Source: Cepaea nemoralis
Lineage: Eukaryota > Mollusca > Gastropoda > Stylommatophora > Helicidae
Direction of reading: 5' to 3'
Assembly: GCA_014155875.1 (NCBI GenBank)
Contig: JACEFZ010004190.1
Coordinates: 211,240-275,239 of the forward strand
DNA length: 64,000 nt
Shown: positions 1-12,370 of the stretch, in pieces
Position numbering within the stretch: position 1 is the stretch's first letter
Layout of the letters: the number at the start of each line of letters is the position of its first letter
Notes under the pieces: model-generated
What the model was told of the DNA's origin: nothing
Seen by the model: only the letters and a program-made list of their open reading frames with translations
Database searches by the model: none
Program-made: the position numbers and the translations under genes

Positions 1-1091
1 AAACACTTAGAACTATAATGGCCATAACTTGAACAAAAGAAGCATTTAACAGCACGTTTATAAGAGTTTCGTTTGTCTTGCTGCTTTTTTATCCTCACAT
101 CTAGATGAGCAGGATAAGAGGGGCTCTTATCACAAATGGAGTACTGCGGATGGAACAATTTGCAGTATCCACACTGTGGTGGCTTCTGATATGGTTTATT
201 TTTATTTTGATACTCTTTTTGCTTGTAAGACCTGCTTGGTATGTTTTTGACAAAGGCAGTAATCTCAGTATCATGTATCGATGTCTTAAATACGTCCCTG
301 TTGGAGGAAAAATAAGCAGAACCTCGTTTTTCGAGCTGTTCGATAGATTCAATGTCTGCTTGTTGCAGGAACTTAGCAAAGGGAGTAGGAACGGTGGATA
401 TGACTTTATCCGTCACCATAAAGTCCTGTAATTTATCAAAATTCTTCCCTACTTTCGCTGCCTTAAGCCATTTATTGAATATACTCTGCACGTTTGAAAC
501 ATAATCTAAGAACGTTTCTGTTGGCTTTGGCTTTATCTGTGAGTACTGGATCCGATATCCAGGAGCATCGAGTAGAAAATGTTGCATAATTCTATCATGG
601 ATGTACTGATAGTTACTTCTTAGTTCTGATGGTATTGATTCTATGACCTTTAATGGCTCCCCACTGAAGTTTCTCATGTAGATCATTGCCCAATCATCTA
701 ATGGTATTTTCTGAGTTCTCAGTTGAAATTCTACATTCTCCGTCCAAGCTGATATTGAATCGCCTTGACTGTAAGGCTTGATCACCCCTTTATATTTGGA
801 GAATTTATTCTGTTCTTCCTGACTTTTCAATTTAGTAGAGGCTATCTGGGTGTTAGAGTCAATTTCCATTTATTTCATCTTTAACTTTGTTTGTGACTCC
901 ACCTCTATTTGTTTGTGCTTTGTGGCTTCTTCCAATTCCTTCATCTCTTTTTGATGTTGCCTTTCCATTGCTCTCTCATCTCTCAATTTGTCTGTTTCTT
1001 CTTTGTATCTTTCATTTGCCCATTTCTCTAGTTTTTCTCCAGTATATTCTAGTACTTTACCAGCCTGGATGAAGTCATTTAATTATGCCAT
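1..1091 (-). pseudogene. LTR-retroelement Gag, partial at the window edge, with two zinc knuckles
   Basis: Read leftward from an ATG at 1091 (or from the downstream in-frame ATG at 869), one frame runs to the window edge and is therefore cut off. From 869 to 1 it has no stop; between 1091 and 869 there are two in-frame stops (the codon after Met-Ala, and one just before the 869 ATG), so the N-terminal part is damaged or the real start is 869. The N-terminal part is charged and probably coiled-coil (many E, K and Q). The middle resembles a Gag capsid-like region. The end holds two Cys/His knuckles: CGYCKLFHPQYSIC, a slightly irregular first knuckle, and CFFCSSYGHYSSKC, a perfect CX2CX4HX4C. 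Two knuckles separated by a basic linker recall Bel/Pao Gag, but Gypsy is not excluded. Pol would lie beyond the left edge. Confidence 0.7.
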
Positions 1092-1877
1092 TTTAAGGCT
1101 TTATGTTATCTGACAATTGATAGCAATATATTTTCCAAATACAATTTCACAGTTCTCGTGTGTTAACTATTTACAAGATTTTCTGAAAAAAAGAGTGCGA
1201 AGTTAAGGGTGCATATCAAAATTAGAGAAAAATATACTCATCTAATCTTGTAGCAAAATACGGCCCTCGGGATGTTCCGCCTCTGTCTTTCGTACAAACG
1301 CCTGATCGCCTTGCTTTTATAACTGATGTTTCTGTTTATTAGAACATCAAAATTTTAGCAACATGCATGTAATGTGTCATACATGTGATTAATTGAGATA
1401 TTAACGTTTCAACGAATGGCAAAGTTCACATGTGGCATAAATGATAATGATTAATGTAGATGATATGATTGTATGATAGTCTAAATGAACGTCAATGAAT
1501 GTCAATGTCGTCTTGTCTTCACTTTCTATCGTCTCTGACTGGGCTGCGCTGTATGACTCTAGTTTAACCTCTAATCTCCTACTGTTGTGCGAAAATAAAT
1601 TGTTTTTGCACAAATACTAACGTGATTGTGATAGATGTTGGCATTCTGATAGTATCAGACACATGATGATTAACTTTTCAATTCGTACACAATCAGTTTA
1701 TGTTTCACACATTTTCATTCAAATAATTTACCTAGATAATATATCACTGATATTCCGTAGAATTTCCGAAAATGGTAAATTATATGGTACTTTTCACAAT
1801 AGTATGCTAATGATACTTGCAATCAAATAATACATTGCTATTTTTATCAACTGCTAAGTTCAATTACATGACACAAC
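1092..1877. other. AT-rich stretch upstream of the left-edge gag
   Basis: No gene is recognisable. Because the gag reads leftward from here, this stretch should contain its leader and possibly its 5' LTR, but I could not find a paired LTR, a clear primer-binding site or a target duplication. Confidence 0.4.
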
Positions 1878-2375
1878 TTGAGCGGTGGTTCAAGCTCCAC
1901 GAGAAATGATAACGTGGTATCTTGGCTAATGGTAATGAGTGGTGGTTCAAAAACAGCAATGGTATCCAAATGGTATCCTAACAAATGGTATCTTATTGCT
2001 AAATGGTAGTGAGCGGTAGTTCAAGTAGCTTTTGACACCAAATGGTATCCTACCAACTAGTAGTGAGCCAAAATGGTGCCTAATGGTAGTGAGCGGTGGT
2101 TCAGTGACTTCTGACACCAAATGGTCCCTAATGGTAGTGAGCGGTGGTTCAGGGACTTCTGACACCAAATGGTCCCTAATGGTAGTGAGCGGTGGTTCAG
2201 GGACTTCTGACACCAAATGCTATCCTATTGCTAGTGAGCGGTGGTTCAGGGACTTCTGACACCAAATGGTCCCTAATGGTAGTGAGCGTGGTTCAGTACT
2301 TCTTGACACCAAATGCTATCCTATTGCTAGTGAGTCGGTGGTTCAGGGACGTCTGAACACCAAATGGTAGCCTGC
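1878..2375. repeat. Minisatellite, 48-bp unit, about 9-10 copies
   Basis: Successive copies of GGTGGTTCAGGGACTTCTGA start at 2143 and 2191, with close variants at 2095 and 2239, giving a 48-bp period. The outer copies are degenerate (for example TATCC replaces TCCCT after AATGG). The period is a multiple of three, so both strands look open here; these frames are repeat translations and not genes. Confidence 0.9.
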
Positions 2376-4179
2376 CCTGTCAGCAACCCACTTGCGACAG
2401 GCATACAAGGATTCCTTCTTTTGCACGTAAAACGAAAGTGACAACTCGTCTCGTTTGCAAAAAGGATAACATTTTATTCGGAGCAGATCATACAATTATA
2501 GCTCCACGAGCGGAATACCACAACGGTATTAAACAACTTAGAATGTGATGACGATAAGATGGGATGAGAAGATGATATAAATATATTATAACTACTGAAG
2601 CTAAGCTAGACTATTATAACTATTGTACTGTCCTTCACAACTACAAAGTATCCCTAGCGGATACACGTCTGATTCCTACGCCGTCCCGGTCTCTGTCTGA
2701 GCTCGCTGAGCGTGGCGTGATCAGCCATGAGCAATTTAGCTCAGCGTGCAATAGTTGGTTTACGTTCTGGGCACTGGGCTGTGTTGACCACAGTTACTTG
2801 GTCCTTACCTCGTGACTGGTTTCCCCGGTCTTGGGGTAACACCCAGCTCATCTGCACTGGTTGCCCTCCTTGTTGACACAAGTGTGTCCCTGTTATAGCT
2901 ATTTATAGCGTTGGTGTCCTCTCCTGTCTGGTCTCCTGTCCTATTACGTCACTTGCCCTCTAACTAAGCTCTATTTTAGCTCTCAGAGCTCAGAGCTACC
3001 TCTTACGTCTTTGACAAACTGTATACTCATGCGTCGAAGTACATTTGTTCCTACAGCGAGGCGGTGTCACCAATTTGGAGGCGACAGTTCAAAATCCAGT
3101 CGGTACTATAGCTTTCAAATTTTATGTTGTCTCGTGCGTCTTCTAGTCTCTACTTCTTTCTTCTCCTTCTGTGAGCCCCAAACAATACTATGTGTTTTTT
3201 ATTTATGTAACTGTTTCAGGTGGCCTCAACTGGTTCCAAATTGATCTTCTTAAAAATATTAATAATACTACCTTGGCTATACTGCTGCAGGCTCATTTAT
3301 TTTAAAATTAAATCACCATAAAAACGGTGCGGATTATCATGTTTTGAGAAAAGACAATCTTGTTTTTTATAAGTTCTAAACATCCTCAAGGAGAAATATG
3401 TATCTTGTTTCTTACTTTTTCCGGAGTTTACTGCGATGTCCTGTAAGGATAGCAACTAACTTCTATTAATAATAGCCTTTCAGCATCTAGCAACACTTTC
3501 TTAGCATTCAGTGATGATAGTGATTTTATGCATCAGAGATGGCTCTTGCATTTCATTGCTTACATGCTAGTCACGGTCACAGCTTTGCTGTGCTCTAATC
3601 TGCTCTTAATCTCTGTTCTAGCATGCTTGTCTATTCTGATAGTTATAAATAAAATGCACTCGTGTAGCTACGTCTAGAATTTTCCACTCTCGGTTAAGAA
3701 TTTTTCTTACTGTTTCTATGTGGCACATTTGTGTGCTCCATTTTCTTTCGAGATACACCATGTTACTGTTACACCCAACACCTTCGATATTCAAGGATGC
3801 CTTATATGCGACTACAAAATCAACAAATCGTGATTCAGTTGACTATAGCATTCAGTTTGCGTTAGAATAACTGCTTTTCTGTTCTCCATACTGCATGACG
3901 ATGAGAAGAGATGAGACCTACTGGTAACGTATCAGTGAGCAAAAACTGCAGAGGCCGAACAGCGAGACAATGGTGCTGATAGACCATAACACCAGACTCC
4001 ATCACAGGCGAACTCCGGCTAATACTTCATTACATAAGTTCTGCTTACAACGGCACTCACGGTCATGCCATAACTAAACTACAGTGGATGTACGCGGTTG
4101 TCACGATATACAGTTATTCAGCTGGCAAGAGATCGATAGGGACACGAGAATAAGTGGGAAGCAGACGCGAGACTATAAG
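2376..4179. other. Unassigned intergenic sequence
   Basis: No long reading frame with a recognisable domain and no repeat with internal copies in this window. It may contain older transposable-element sequence. Confidence 0.4.
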
Positions 4180-4345
4180 TAAATTATATATGGATGGCTA
4201 TTGGCTGCACATGGTCATGTGTCGAGACAGGGACTACGGATCAGACCAGCGACTGCTCGTGATCGAGTTAAGAGATGGCAAACATGACCGCCGCAGCGCT
4301 ATCCGGCACTAGCCACATGATGGATGGATGGATGATGTCTATAGT
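4180..4345 (+). mobile_element. LINE 3'-end remnant
   Basis: The sequence around 4180-4345 has the end-of-LINE pattern seen several times in this window: a degraded C-terminal reverse-transcriptase tail (short Trp- and Arg-rich segments such as RVKRW) followed by ATGATGGATGGATGGATGATG. It is too decayed to translate through. Confidence 0.4.
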
Positions 4346-5350
4346 GCATCTTGCAAGTTTGTGTAAAACTATGTCGGCTTCATTTCACGTGTCAGGGGTT
4401 TGACTACTCAGTTTTCTATTTTTCGCACGTATACATATAGACGTGGGTATGCTCCTTTATGTCCATGTATGGTTTGCTATGGCTAGCGAAGAATTGATGA
4501 ATAGTACTGGGAGTAGTTGGAGAAGATATATTAACACCAAATATGTTGATGCATATTTACAGCAGCGACTGATATCCTACTCAGGCTGATATGCGCTGAA
4601 ACGTTATTTAGTCTATATACCAATACAAGACGAGGAGCAATTGTATAATGCGAGATACTACAATTATCTCACAAGTCGAAAAAACACTATGCTCTATCTA
4701 CGCATCTACTGGCTATATAATTAAGATATAATTATGGAGCTAGCATATTCTCTACGCGTTGCCACAAAAGTGTAAATGGGGCTTTTTAGCATTTAAAGAA
4801 TAAAATGTCAAGGGACATAAGAATAGTGTGTTAAGTAAGGGAAATAATTATTATTAGAAATATTTCTATGATATCTCAGATTTATATTCCATTTGTTTTA
4901 GTACATATAACTAATCTAAGATTTGCAATTAGAATATATTTACATAAATTTATTATTTCTGTACGCTGTTTGAAAGTTTTGTAGTTTTAAGAAAACAGCT
5001 CAAATCATTTAAAGTATTTTATAATTGTAAATGAACCCCGTCCTCCAGGTTGGAAGATTAAGTGTGGAGTTAACATCGCCACGTTCGTAAAAACTCTGGT
5101 TTCTCTTCACAACGTATACAATTAGACGAATAATATTCCTCATTTTTCCGCTCACACTGACAGTTACTTGAGTCAGACTGTGAGTCACAGTAGCATAACT
5201 GTACCCAATTACGCCGCCTTGAAACTCTCCGGGGCTAGATCGAACTCTCACTGCTCTTCTATGCATGGGCTCCACTATATCATCTAAGAATATCCGGCGT
5301 CTCAATGCTGCCAAGCCAGCTCGTATTCTCTTAGCAATATAACTTGCCAT

Positions 5351-5355
<5 letters not shown>
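4346..5355. other. Unassigned AT-rich sequence
   Basis: No recognisable gene. A minus-strand open stretch at 5009-5350 (113 codons) has no domain I recognise and no supporting signal. Confidence 0.4.

Positions 5356-5418
<63 letters not shown>
5356..5418. repeat. (CT)n microsatellite
   Basis: Near-perfect CT dinucleotide run of about 60 bp. It is followed to about 5630 by diverged copies of a segment containing CCTCGTGTCCAA and CTCACGACTCAC, a small degenerate tandem repeat. Confidence 0.9.
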
Positions 5419-5422
<4 letters not shown>

Positions 5423-6073
5423 CTTAACTCACTCTCTGACCTTGTCTTCAGCACTCTCACAGCACCCTCGTGTCCAAGGTGTCTCTATCTCTGACTCTCT
5501 CACGACTCACTACCTCGTTCAGGGTTCTATCCTGGACATCCTCACGACTCCATACCCTCGTGTCCAATGTGTCTCTATCTCTGGACATCTCTCACGGCTC
5601 ACGCACCTCGTGTCCAAAGTCAAGATGGGACGAGTTCGATTGACGGTCAAATACGAATAAGGGCCATGGCAGTATTCACACTGCCGCCTTCTGTAGTTTG
5701 AGTGTAATCGTATTTGATTTAATGCAAAAGTAGAATATTGACTTATTTTAAGCAGTATACTTCGTGCTGGTGTACATGTGTTAAATGCACAAAGGTGAAA
5801 TTATATAATTGAACTAAAAAATAAACTGCAACACTTTTTTGTTACGTTTATTTCATACAAAACAATGTATATTTACAAGGTGTACAAGGTGTGTTTCTTT
5901 GTTTGTGTATATTACAGAGCGTTGCCGTTGTTAGTGTTATGTGTCACATTGCGTGAATAAACCAAATACATGCATATACAGTTATGATAATATGACATTT
6001 ATGGCATGGTGCATGTAAACACACATTCCTCGTTTCATTTCCATCTCCACAAGTGGAATGCATGTTACACCTA

Positions 6074-6078
<5 letters not shown>

Positions 6079-6158
<80 letters not shown>

Positions 6159-6177
6159 ACACACACACATACACACA
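6079..6177. repeat. (CT)n then (CA)n compound microsatellite
   Basis: A CT run of about 70 bp passes into CACACACA(T) at about 6160. The apparent Ser/Leu-rich and Arg/Glu-rich frames on the two strands are translations of the repeat. A G homopolymer follows at about 6276-6290. The rest of 6180-7006 shows no recognisable feature. Confidence 0.9.
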
Positions 6178-7006
6178 TTCTGTCTTGATCTATCTCTTGC
6201 TTTCTGTAGATGATAGTACATGGATTTCAGTGATCTTGGGCAATAACCTTTACATTCTCATTCTATTTAAATTGTGGGGGGGGGGGGGGAATTTCCATGT
6301 GCATATATTAATATAAATACCTGTATATCAACACAAGTAATAATTATATTTACATAAATACCTACACGAATTACCCATACTTGGCTACCCATATACAAAT
6401 ACCATACATGTTGGCCTTTGGTATTCTACAACTATGTTTATGTTCGTGCTGGGAAATCGTGTTGAATTTAGGCAAAGGACAAACCGCTGAACGCAAAAAT
6501 GCCTAGTGACCACCAGCCACTAGACACACCAGCCGGTGGCCGGGTCTTACAAAGGACACGCAGCCAGTTTTCCACAAAGTCTTTGTTTTCCTAGGCCAGA
6601 GGAGCTGCGACGTGTTCTATCTGCGCTCTCCAATGCTTGTTACCACCTAGTGAGAAGTGTTCCAAAGTATTTACAAAATAAGCCACACACAGGGCTCGCG
6701 TCGCGAGGCGCACACGCGTTCTAAAATTCCACAGCAAGGGCTGGTCTGGGACACTCCCGTTCAAACTGCACTATTGTTTGTCAAGATGATCGGGTGTCAG
6801 TATTATATGATAAACATCTAAGATAAAACTGTATATTCATATTCTATATTCCACATTCTACCATACAAGCATACACATATAAGTGTGCATGTACACATAT
6901 ATGTGTGCATGTCCACATTCATACATATTATGGGTATTCGAATGAGTAAATTGATTAGCTGGTTTTATTTCGTTATGTCAATGTGTTTGTGAATATTTGT
7001 GTGATT

Positions 7007-7599
7007 TTATTTTGAAACGCAGTGCAGTATTATATGTGAGCTAAAGGTTTTAAAATTGTACTTTGCTGCATTTCTAAAGGACCAAACCAGATACCTATAT
7101 TCTGCCAGTGCAGTCAACAAACTCGTGTGGTTGTCTTTTGTAGTTTTAGGAATAGTGTTTAAAAATATTGCTTTGTACATATCTGTTTTCTTTTTAGTGA
7201 ATGTTTCAATGAGTTGTCTTAATGTGTCTAGTGCGGCTTGGACTGTTGGACAAGTGTAATAAATGTGATCTTCCGTCTCCTGTATGTTTCGTCTGCAGAG
7301 TTGACATGGGGCTATTTGTTTGGATCTGTGTGCTTGTCGTTCCGAAGTGGGCGTCATACTGAAAATCAATCGGTACATAATTTCTCTGGCTTTGGGTTTT
7401 ATGTGTGAATTGTGAAGATTAGTGAAAGTGCATGTGTAGTCCTGTATGTAATATTTTTGCCCTCTTTTTATTTTGAGTTGTAGTGGAGGTGCTTGTTGTT
7501 TAATCAGGTATTTGTAAATCTGGTGTGTTGTTTGATGTATTAAATGTTCGTTTCATTGAAGTACTTATATGCATGTTTTGTAGAATGCGGGTGGTGTAC
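7007..7599 (-). pseudogene. LINE C-terminus with zf-RVT knuckle (distal half of a split LINE)
   Basis: Minus-strand frame ending at 7007. It contains a Cys/His motif, CQLCRRNIQETEDHIYYTC, of the zf-RVT type that follows the reverse transcriptase in L1/Tx1-like LINEs, preceded by ARE-IMYRLIF, a typical lead-in. Upstream the frame continues with one frameshift near 7500 up to the point where the LTR retrotransposon begins (7600). The same protein resumes on the other side of that element at 20045-20362. Reading across the junction with a single GTAC keeps the frame open, which is strong evidence for one interrupted LINE. Confidence 0.7.
7596..7599. repeat. 4-bp target-site duplication GTAC (left)
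   Basis: GTAC directly precedes the first base of the 5' LTR and is repeated at 20041-20044 directly after the 3' LTR. Confidence 0.85.
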
Positions 7600-7951
7600 T
7601 ATAACAGAGTATCTCTAGTGGGGTGCTTGGTGTGCATAGGGAAGATTATATTAGGCACGAATGGGCACGGCTAAGGGGTAGCTAGGGGTTGTCATCCTCT
7701 GACAATGAGCTAGGAAACAAAGTCAGTTGTGATCTTACTACCACCGAGTAAGGTCGCATGATGTCTTGGGTACCACCTGGAGTGAGAGATGAGCTCGAAA
7801 GTATCAGTAGTTTGATTATTTGTACTCCACTATTTTGAAAGTGAAATGATACAGCTTCCAATAAACTATGATTTAATCTGAGACGGAATTAGAGTGTCAT
7901 CTGTCAGTGTCGTCCGTCTGAACTACGTCGCCTCGTCCTGCATCTGTTATA
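7600..7951 (+). repeat. 5' LTR (352 bp)
   Basis: Matches 19689-20040 along its whole length with about 13 substitutions and no length change. Ends are the 8-bp inverted repeat TATAACAG/CTGTTATA in place of the usual TG...CA. A polyadenylation-type AATAAA is at 7860-7865. Confidence 0.92.
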
Positions 7952-7960
7952 GAGGCGAAT

Positions 7961-7985
7961 TGGCGCCCACGACCAGGATCCGAAT
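7961..7985 (+). promoter_or_regulatory. Primer-binding site candidate
   Basis: TGGCGCCCACGACCAGGATC begins 9 bp after the LTR. The first nine bases equal the complement of the 3' end of tRNA-Lys(1,2), a common primer for LTR elements; agreement after that is partial, so the exact tRNA is uncertain. Confidence 0.6.
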
Positions 7986-8181
7986 CCTGATAGCTGGATT
8001 GTCGCGGAATGTCAACACACTGTCTACTTTTGGTTGCAGGATACACATCGGCGGAGTAGCTTCAAATTTTTGAAGATCTCTGCTGTGGTCATATTGAATA
8101 CAAGGAGTAGCACAAGTATCCACTGACGCACGGTTGTGAACTTCTACTGAACGCCAGCCGAAAATATCAACGCGTGAGGCA

Positions 8182-8700
8182 TAATCAGTTGTCGAAAAGC
8201 CCGCCCAGGTGCATCTCAGTGCTGTATACGATTGTCGATTGTCGAAAAGCCCGCCCAGGGGCATCTCAGTGCTGTATACGATTGTCGGTTGTCGAAAAGC
8301 CCGCCCAGGGGCATCTCAGTGAAGTATACAGTAGTCGCTAGTAATCAAAAGCCCGCCCAGGGGTATTTTCGTGCCGTATACAGGCATCGTTAGTAATCAA
8401 AAGCCCAGCAAGGGTGATTTCTTGCCGTATACAGCCATCATACGTTCTCTCAAGTGCCCGCCCAGGGGTGAGCCACTGTATACAGCCATCATACGCTCTC
8501 TCAAAGTGCCCGCCCAGGGGTGAAGCCACTGTATACAGCCATCACACGCTCTCTGAAAGTGCCCGCCCAGGTGTGAAGCCACTGTATACAGCCATCATAC
8601 GTTCTCTCAAAGTGCCCGCCCAGGGGTGAAACCACTGTATACAGTCATTCATACGCTCTCTCAAAGTGCCCGACCAGGGGTGGTCGAGATCGCTATTCAA
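8182..8700. repeat. Minisatellite, about 52-53-bp unit, in the LTR-element leader
   Basis: About ten copies of a unit containing GCCCGCCCAGGGG and GTATACAGCCATCATACG. Starts of TGCCCGCCC at about 8455, 8507 and 8560 give a period of 52-53 bp. The array lies between the primer-binding site and gag. Short open frames across it are repeat artefacts. Confidence 0.9.
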
Positions 8701-8881
8701 CCCATTGAGCGCCCAGGAGGTACTAGTTTTCAACCGACAGAATTCTCTATTGTTCGCTGTGTCCTTGGTGAAATGTAGCGTTGAATTGACTGAACTCTCG
8801 CACTAATGGACTGAGTCTTACACGGTACTATAATTAGTTTTGTATTATAAATTTGATTGATATAGTTATAACTATTGCAGC

Positions 8882-9950
8882 ATGGCGCAAGAAGAGGCTT
8901 CGTTAACGCAAGTCCTAGGTGGAGTAGGGATAGACATATGTAGATTAGATACAGCATTAAAACCAAGCATAGTAGGCACTGATATAGAAAAGTGTAACGG
9001 GCAGGTAAAACATTTCAAGAAGTGGATGATGGCGATAGAAAAGTATGCTTTTTTGATGGGAGCTACAGATGAAGAGAAGAAGAAAGATAGCGTATCAAAG
9101 TAGTTTAACACCGGTGTCTGATCACATCCGACGGAAGTTAGAGACAGGAGTAGATGAAACTTGGGAACAGTTTAAAGACGATCTGGCCCATAAATATGCA
9201 GAGATCACAGATCTCCAACACGCATTCTCTGTGTTGAGGCAATCTAAACAGGACATTGAGAGAGCGTACAATTGTATAGCGACTAGATTGGTAACTCTGG
9301 CAGAAGAGGCCTTTTAGGACAAACTGTGGCAGGGTGAAGAAGTAGAAAGAATGCTGGTGTGAATATTTGTGGATGGAATACGATCAGATGGACTAAAATT
9401 CAAGTTGATGAGAGAAAATCCAGCAAGACTGTCGCAAGCAGTAGATATAGCCATACAAGATGAAAGTTTACGGAGAAGATTTAGATTACGAGTAGGGAGA
9501 GAAATAGGAAGCAATGGTAAGCAAGGAGTAGAAGTACCAATGGATATTGGTCACGCGAGAAATAGCTGGAGACAGAACCGAATAAATCATATAGAAACTA
9601 GGATAGAAATTCCTCCACGGACACGTAATAGAAGTCAACATAGTCGGAGTTTCCATTCGAATGGCCAATATAATACCACTACGTTAAGGCCACGTCAAAG
9701 TTCAACCTGCTTTAACTGTGGGCAGGAAGTACACTTTTATATACCGTGTCCAAATAGAAGACATCCGCTTTATAACAATGACAGAAAGTACCGCAGGCGT
9801 GATATAAACAGTATAAATATAAAATATGACGTGACAAGAACACGGAGGTATATAGAGAAACGACATAACAAGCCAGAACTCAATACTTATCAGAAAAAGA
9901 ATTTCAATAAGAAACGATGTGACAAGATCGCCTTGGGTAGTGAGAGTTAA
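8882..9950 (+). pseudogene. gag: Gag polyprotein of the LTR retrotransposon (frameshifted)
   Basis: ATG at 8882 (MAQEEASLTQ...). The first frame stops at 9103; the coding sense moves to another frame near 9069-9095 (KIAYQSSLTPVSDHIRRKL onward), then meets in-frame stops at 9315-9317 (after TLAEEAF) and near 9360 (inside ERMLV-IFVDG). Capsid-like features are TWEQFKDDLAHKYAEITD, LRQSKQDIERAY and FVDGIRSDGLKFKLMRENPA, typical of Gypsy Gag. The nucleocapsid part is rich in Arg, Asn and Ser and holds one zinc knuckle, CFNCGQEVHFYIPC (CX2CX4HX4C), at about 9710-9751. The frame ends at 9950 with no protease or reverse transcriptase following. Gag would form the particle that packages the element RNA; this copy cannot make it intact. 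Confidence 0.82.
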
Positions 9951-12219
9951 CCACACCCGAGGTGTCTCTAGCACTCCCGTGTATTCTAACCCCAGGGGTT
10001 GGAAGGGTAGATACACACCTTTTACTCTGTGGTTGACCTCGTATTAGTTAATTATGTCTACAAGCCCCTCCAGATTCTAGACCCCCACTAACTACCTACT
10101 CCTCTGTGAACAATGAACACTGAGGCATCGTCGAGACCACACTCAATAAGTATACAAAGAGTAAGTCAACATACATACAGTTTATTCTACCCTTGAGAAT
10201 AAAGAACTGAAATGAACATCCTGATAGAATAACCTAGTTACACAAATAGAGGATAGAGTAGAGACAGAATCAGAGATATAGCTTCATCATCAGGCTGAGA
10301 AGTAGATTGGATGCAGATTTCCCGTCCAGTCGGTCAGCCACTCACCCGGCTTCCTTCCAGTGAGCTGACTTGAACCTTGGAGACCACTCCGTCCCCAGAG
10401 CTTGGATCAACAACAAGAGAGTTACCCCTGGACATCACTCAACTGGACCAACTGCAACTTCATCACCTTCTAAGGAGTCACTGATAAATTAATAAACAGT
10501 TCACTGTATACAGCCTAGCTGGGAGACAATCCTCCTGGAATTGACCCCAGTCACTCTTGCATTCAATGAAAGTCTGTAGCCATTCGACCAATCTAATGGT
10601 CCCTCATTAGTATCACGTACCCCTGATTGGGTAATAAGCCAATGATCAATCTAATGATCCCTAAGTCGTAGTCCATTACCACTGGTTGGGTAATAAGCCA
10701 TTGACCAATCTAATGGTCCCTAAATCATAGTACATTTCCCTGGTTGGGTAATCAGAATAGTTCTGCTGCTACTAGAGTCTTACAAGAAAACACAGTTCAG
10801 TTGCTAACTAAGTTCATCAGTTGAATCACACTTCTATTTCAACTGGAGATAACATTGTTCAGTCTGGACAAGAATTAGTTGTCCGTTACCTAATAACACT
10901 GGTAATATGTCTTTATACGGACTGGTGTAGGTCTCATCATGATCTGCCACTCAAGCTGCCGTAGAAACAGTCCCAGATTATAGATTCTTCTTTCCCGCGT
11001 TTAGGCGGAACCTCACTAGACGGCGTACCGTCTGGTATATCATATCATTGAGCATGATTGCTCAGGTAGCTGAACTTCTCCTTGCTGAAACAGAGTATCT
11101 TCTAAGTCAGAAAACAACACAAACCATCACATCGTGCACTTTCAGGGCACCGGAATCACTGAATGCTAACATTCACTCATGTTGATTCACCCTGGCACAT
11201 GGTGTGGTGTAGTCAGGCGAGGTAAGTAAAGGATTCAACCCTTCGCTGTGTTACACGAAGTGGTTTCCGGCAAACGACAAGTGTAGTTGACTGGTTCCTC
11301 AACAGGCAAACTCCTGAAAGGAAGAGCGATCGGTGAGAGTATACTGGCCCAAACATTGGTACACATGCATCCTAACACTGACTACTCAACCTTCAGTCCC
11401 GCTAATTAGTTATGCAAATAACTAAAGCATTATCTCTATATTGAGAGTAGTAAAGCATGGGTTTCCATCAATGTCAGATGGCCACAAAGAACAGCCCGTC
11501 AAATAGATCAAGTAATCAGAATGACGAGTCTGATCGTATGTCTCACCTATCCCTAATCATCTACCAGTTGTCGCTAACGTCACTAGTTATAGTAATCAGT
11601 TGTCATAGTTCTAAAATTAACAGAACTAAATATTAAGGTGAAGAGTAGCTGGACTCGTTCCTTACATTGGACATGTTCAATAATAAATATATTACTGATC
11701 ACTGTACCATCCCTCTGGATATAGGGATAATACATGATCACATCAAGTATTTTACACACACCGTTCTGCTGGTGGGACTTCCTGTCCACACTCTAGCAAA
11801 ACTCTTCTTAGTAGACTCTTCCCTAGAGTCAAGAAGCCTTCTTGGTAAAACATGTTCCCCACATGTTCCAAGGGTTATGTTCCAGCTCTGCCCTTCCAAG
11901 TGGATTAGCCTTGGCCTGGACCGAACTTCATAGCTGGCCTGGTCTGCCAGCACCATACTTTCATAACTTGCTTTCAACTCCCCCATATCCCATATGTCCC
12001 CGTGTCTCATGCAACCTCCTTTCGTCCCTTCCATACCACGAGCACATCCAGCATTCACTCGCACTTGCGCAAGTATGAAAGAACAGGATAGCTAAGACAA
12101 GAATCAAGAACGCAAATGTATATCACGACGGACGCATTGTTATCACGCGTCGACCCACTCGGCGTTCGGTATCGCTCCAAGAAGTATCACATAACATGAC
12201 TTAATATATATATATATAT

Positions 12220-12292
<73 letters not shown>

Positions 12293-12314
12293 ATGCCACA
12301 TCATATATATATAT

Positions 12315-12370
<56 letters not shown>

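Noticed and set aside
101..379. 92-codon minus-strand frame and 108-codon plus-strand frame at the left edge
   Set aside because: Both are shadows of the left-edge gag, which runs in another minus-strand frame and has two zinc knuckles.
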